From assembly GCA_030635525.1 (NCBI GenBank), contig DAOVYR010000053.1:1-7378 (forward strand): 7,378 nt of DNA, read 5' to 3'. Shown in pieces: positions 6,584 through 7,378 of this stretch; position 1 is the stretch's first letter; every line of letters starts with the position of its first letter. A model generated the notes under the pieces. The model saw only the letters and a list, made by a program, of their open reading frames with translations. It ran no database searches and had not been told where the DNA came from. Source of the stretch: Candidatus Nanohalarchaeota archaeon. GTDB taxonomy: Archaea; EX4484-52; B79-G9. Position numbers and translations under genes: made by a program.

Positions 6584-7378
6584 ATGGAATTAGAGAAAGA
6601 CAAATATTTTATTTTATCATATATACTGTTATTGTTATTACTAGTCGCTATACCTGCTGTAATAGCTGATGGCGCTGATGATAACCTAACCACCACAGTG
6701 ACCGTAGGAAATGACCCGCCAACAGTCGGGGAAGTAACATGCAACTCATCTTCTTTCACACCGATAGCAGAATCAACCATACTATTAAACTGTACTGCAA
6801 CTGTTTCAGACCCTAACGGCTATCAGGATTTAGGGGGCATTCGTGCCGAATTTTACAACGATACTCGTGGAGATGACGCGAATCACACAATACATTACTA
6901 CAATGATACCTGTTTATTCACCCAGAACGGGACCACATCCACAAACAGTACAGTAGAATGCCTGTTCACCATATACTACCACGCAAATCCTGCCGACTGG
7001 ACAATGTATTTCAACGTAACCGATGGAGATGGTGAGAGCGGAAACAACACAGAGACCATAACCATACAATCATTAACCGCATTGAATGTTACCAATACCA
7101 CAATTCCTTTTGGCGATGTTGGCCTCGGTGAAGAGTCAGCTCAGATAACAACAACAATCAAGATTACAGGAAATGTTAACCTTGATCTGAACATTAACGA
7201 GTCCTTATATGGTAGCAATATGAGTTGCGACGGTGTCGGCTCCGCCAATATAACTACAAACGCAGCAACGACCGGTGTAAGATACAACACGACAGACAGT
7301 TTCACTTTTGATGACACAACATGGAAACTTTCATCAGGCAACGACCTTGCGGATGTCAACTGGTCAAAATCTAATGAG
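6584..7378 (+). CDS. Secreted Ig-like glycoprotein, tandem copy B, 3' partial
   Basis: 265 codons are visible and the frame is open at the window edge. By comparison with copy A about 37 more residues are expected. The signal peptide (residues 1-28, poly-Leu core, cleavage after AVIA) differs in sequence from copy A, but the mature chain starts with the same DG-DDNLT pattern. The Ig-like domain keeps the four cysteines (53, 70, 110, 126) and the second domain keeps Cys215. The partner of Cys215 would lie beyond the window. I count 17 N-X-S/T sequons, as in copy A, though several have moved within the second domain. Mature identity is about 92% over the first 142 residues and about 71% over the next 95. 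It probably does a related envelope job with variation in the second domain; whether the two are expressed together is unknown. Confidence 0.88.
   Translation, partial: MELEKDKYFILSYILLLLLLVAIPAVIADGADDNLTTTVTVGNDPPTVGEVTCNSSSFTPIAESTILLNCTATVSDPNGYQDLGGIRAEFYNDTRGDDANHTIHYYNDTCLFTQNGTTSTNSTVECLFTIYYHANPADWTMYFNVTDGDGESGNNTETITIQSLTALNVTNTTIPFGDVGLGEESAQITTTIKITGNVNLDLNINESLYGSNMSCDGVGSANITTNAATTGVRYNTTDSFTFDDTTWKLSSGNDLADVNWSKSNE

Larger units (their letters stand above)
5641..7378 (+). repeat. Tandem gene duplication (copy A 5641-6351, copy B 6668-7378)
   Basis: The mature coding regions of the two glycoprotein genes align without gaps at an offset of 1027 bases. By hand count the first 426 bases (5641-6066 against 6668-7093) differ at about 39 positions, many of them third-codon changes. 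The longest identical run I found is 50 bases (5725-5774 against 6752-6801). The promoters, leaders and most of the signal-peptide coding sequence are not alignable, so clear similarity begins at the mature N-terminus. Copy B continues past the window, so the true repeat length is unknown. Confidence 0.9.

Overview
The window looks archaeal, most likely from a small-genome lineage with many surface proteins (a DPANN-type archaeon is my inference, not proven). The reasons are TATA boxes about 30 to 90 bases before starts (one a perfect TTTATATA), heavy use of ATA for isoleucine, a MinD-type ATPase paired with a small winged-helix protein, and secreted Ig-like proteins dense in N-glycosylation sequons. 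All genes lie on the + strand.

Layout: (1) 1-791, the 3' part of a gene for a charged coiled-coil protein with a helical hairpin and a very basic tail; the frame is open to the window edge. (2) 792-1021, a spacer with three successive perfect inverted repeats, the last ending two bases before a TATA box. (3) 1022-1699, a secreted transglutaminase-like protease-fold protein with a complete Cys-His-Asp triad. Beyond its TAA the same frame stays open for 54 codons and reads as a Thr/Ser-rich stalk plus a hydrophobic end. (4) 1982-5450, a tight three-gene operon: a winged-helix protein, a MinD/ParA-family ATPase joined by an ATGA overlap, and 2 bases later a large type I surface protein with several beta-sandwich domains, one transmembrane helix and a charged cytoplasmic tail. 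(5) 5551-6465 and 6584 to the window end, two tandem paralogous secreted glycoproteins, each with its own promoter. The second is cut by the window edge.

Functionally the window is a cell-envelope locus: two exported Ig-like glycoproteins, a large anchored surface protein and an exported transglutaminase-fold enzyme. Inside the cell, a membrane-targeted MinD-like ATPase is co-transcribed with the anchored surface protein. That operon is the most suggestive arrangement here, because it could link ATPase-driven positioning at the membrane to a surface structure through the 67-residue cytoplasmic tail. The link is inference from gene order only. I saw no CRISPR array, tRNA, rRNA or insertion sequence.
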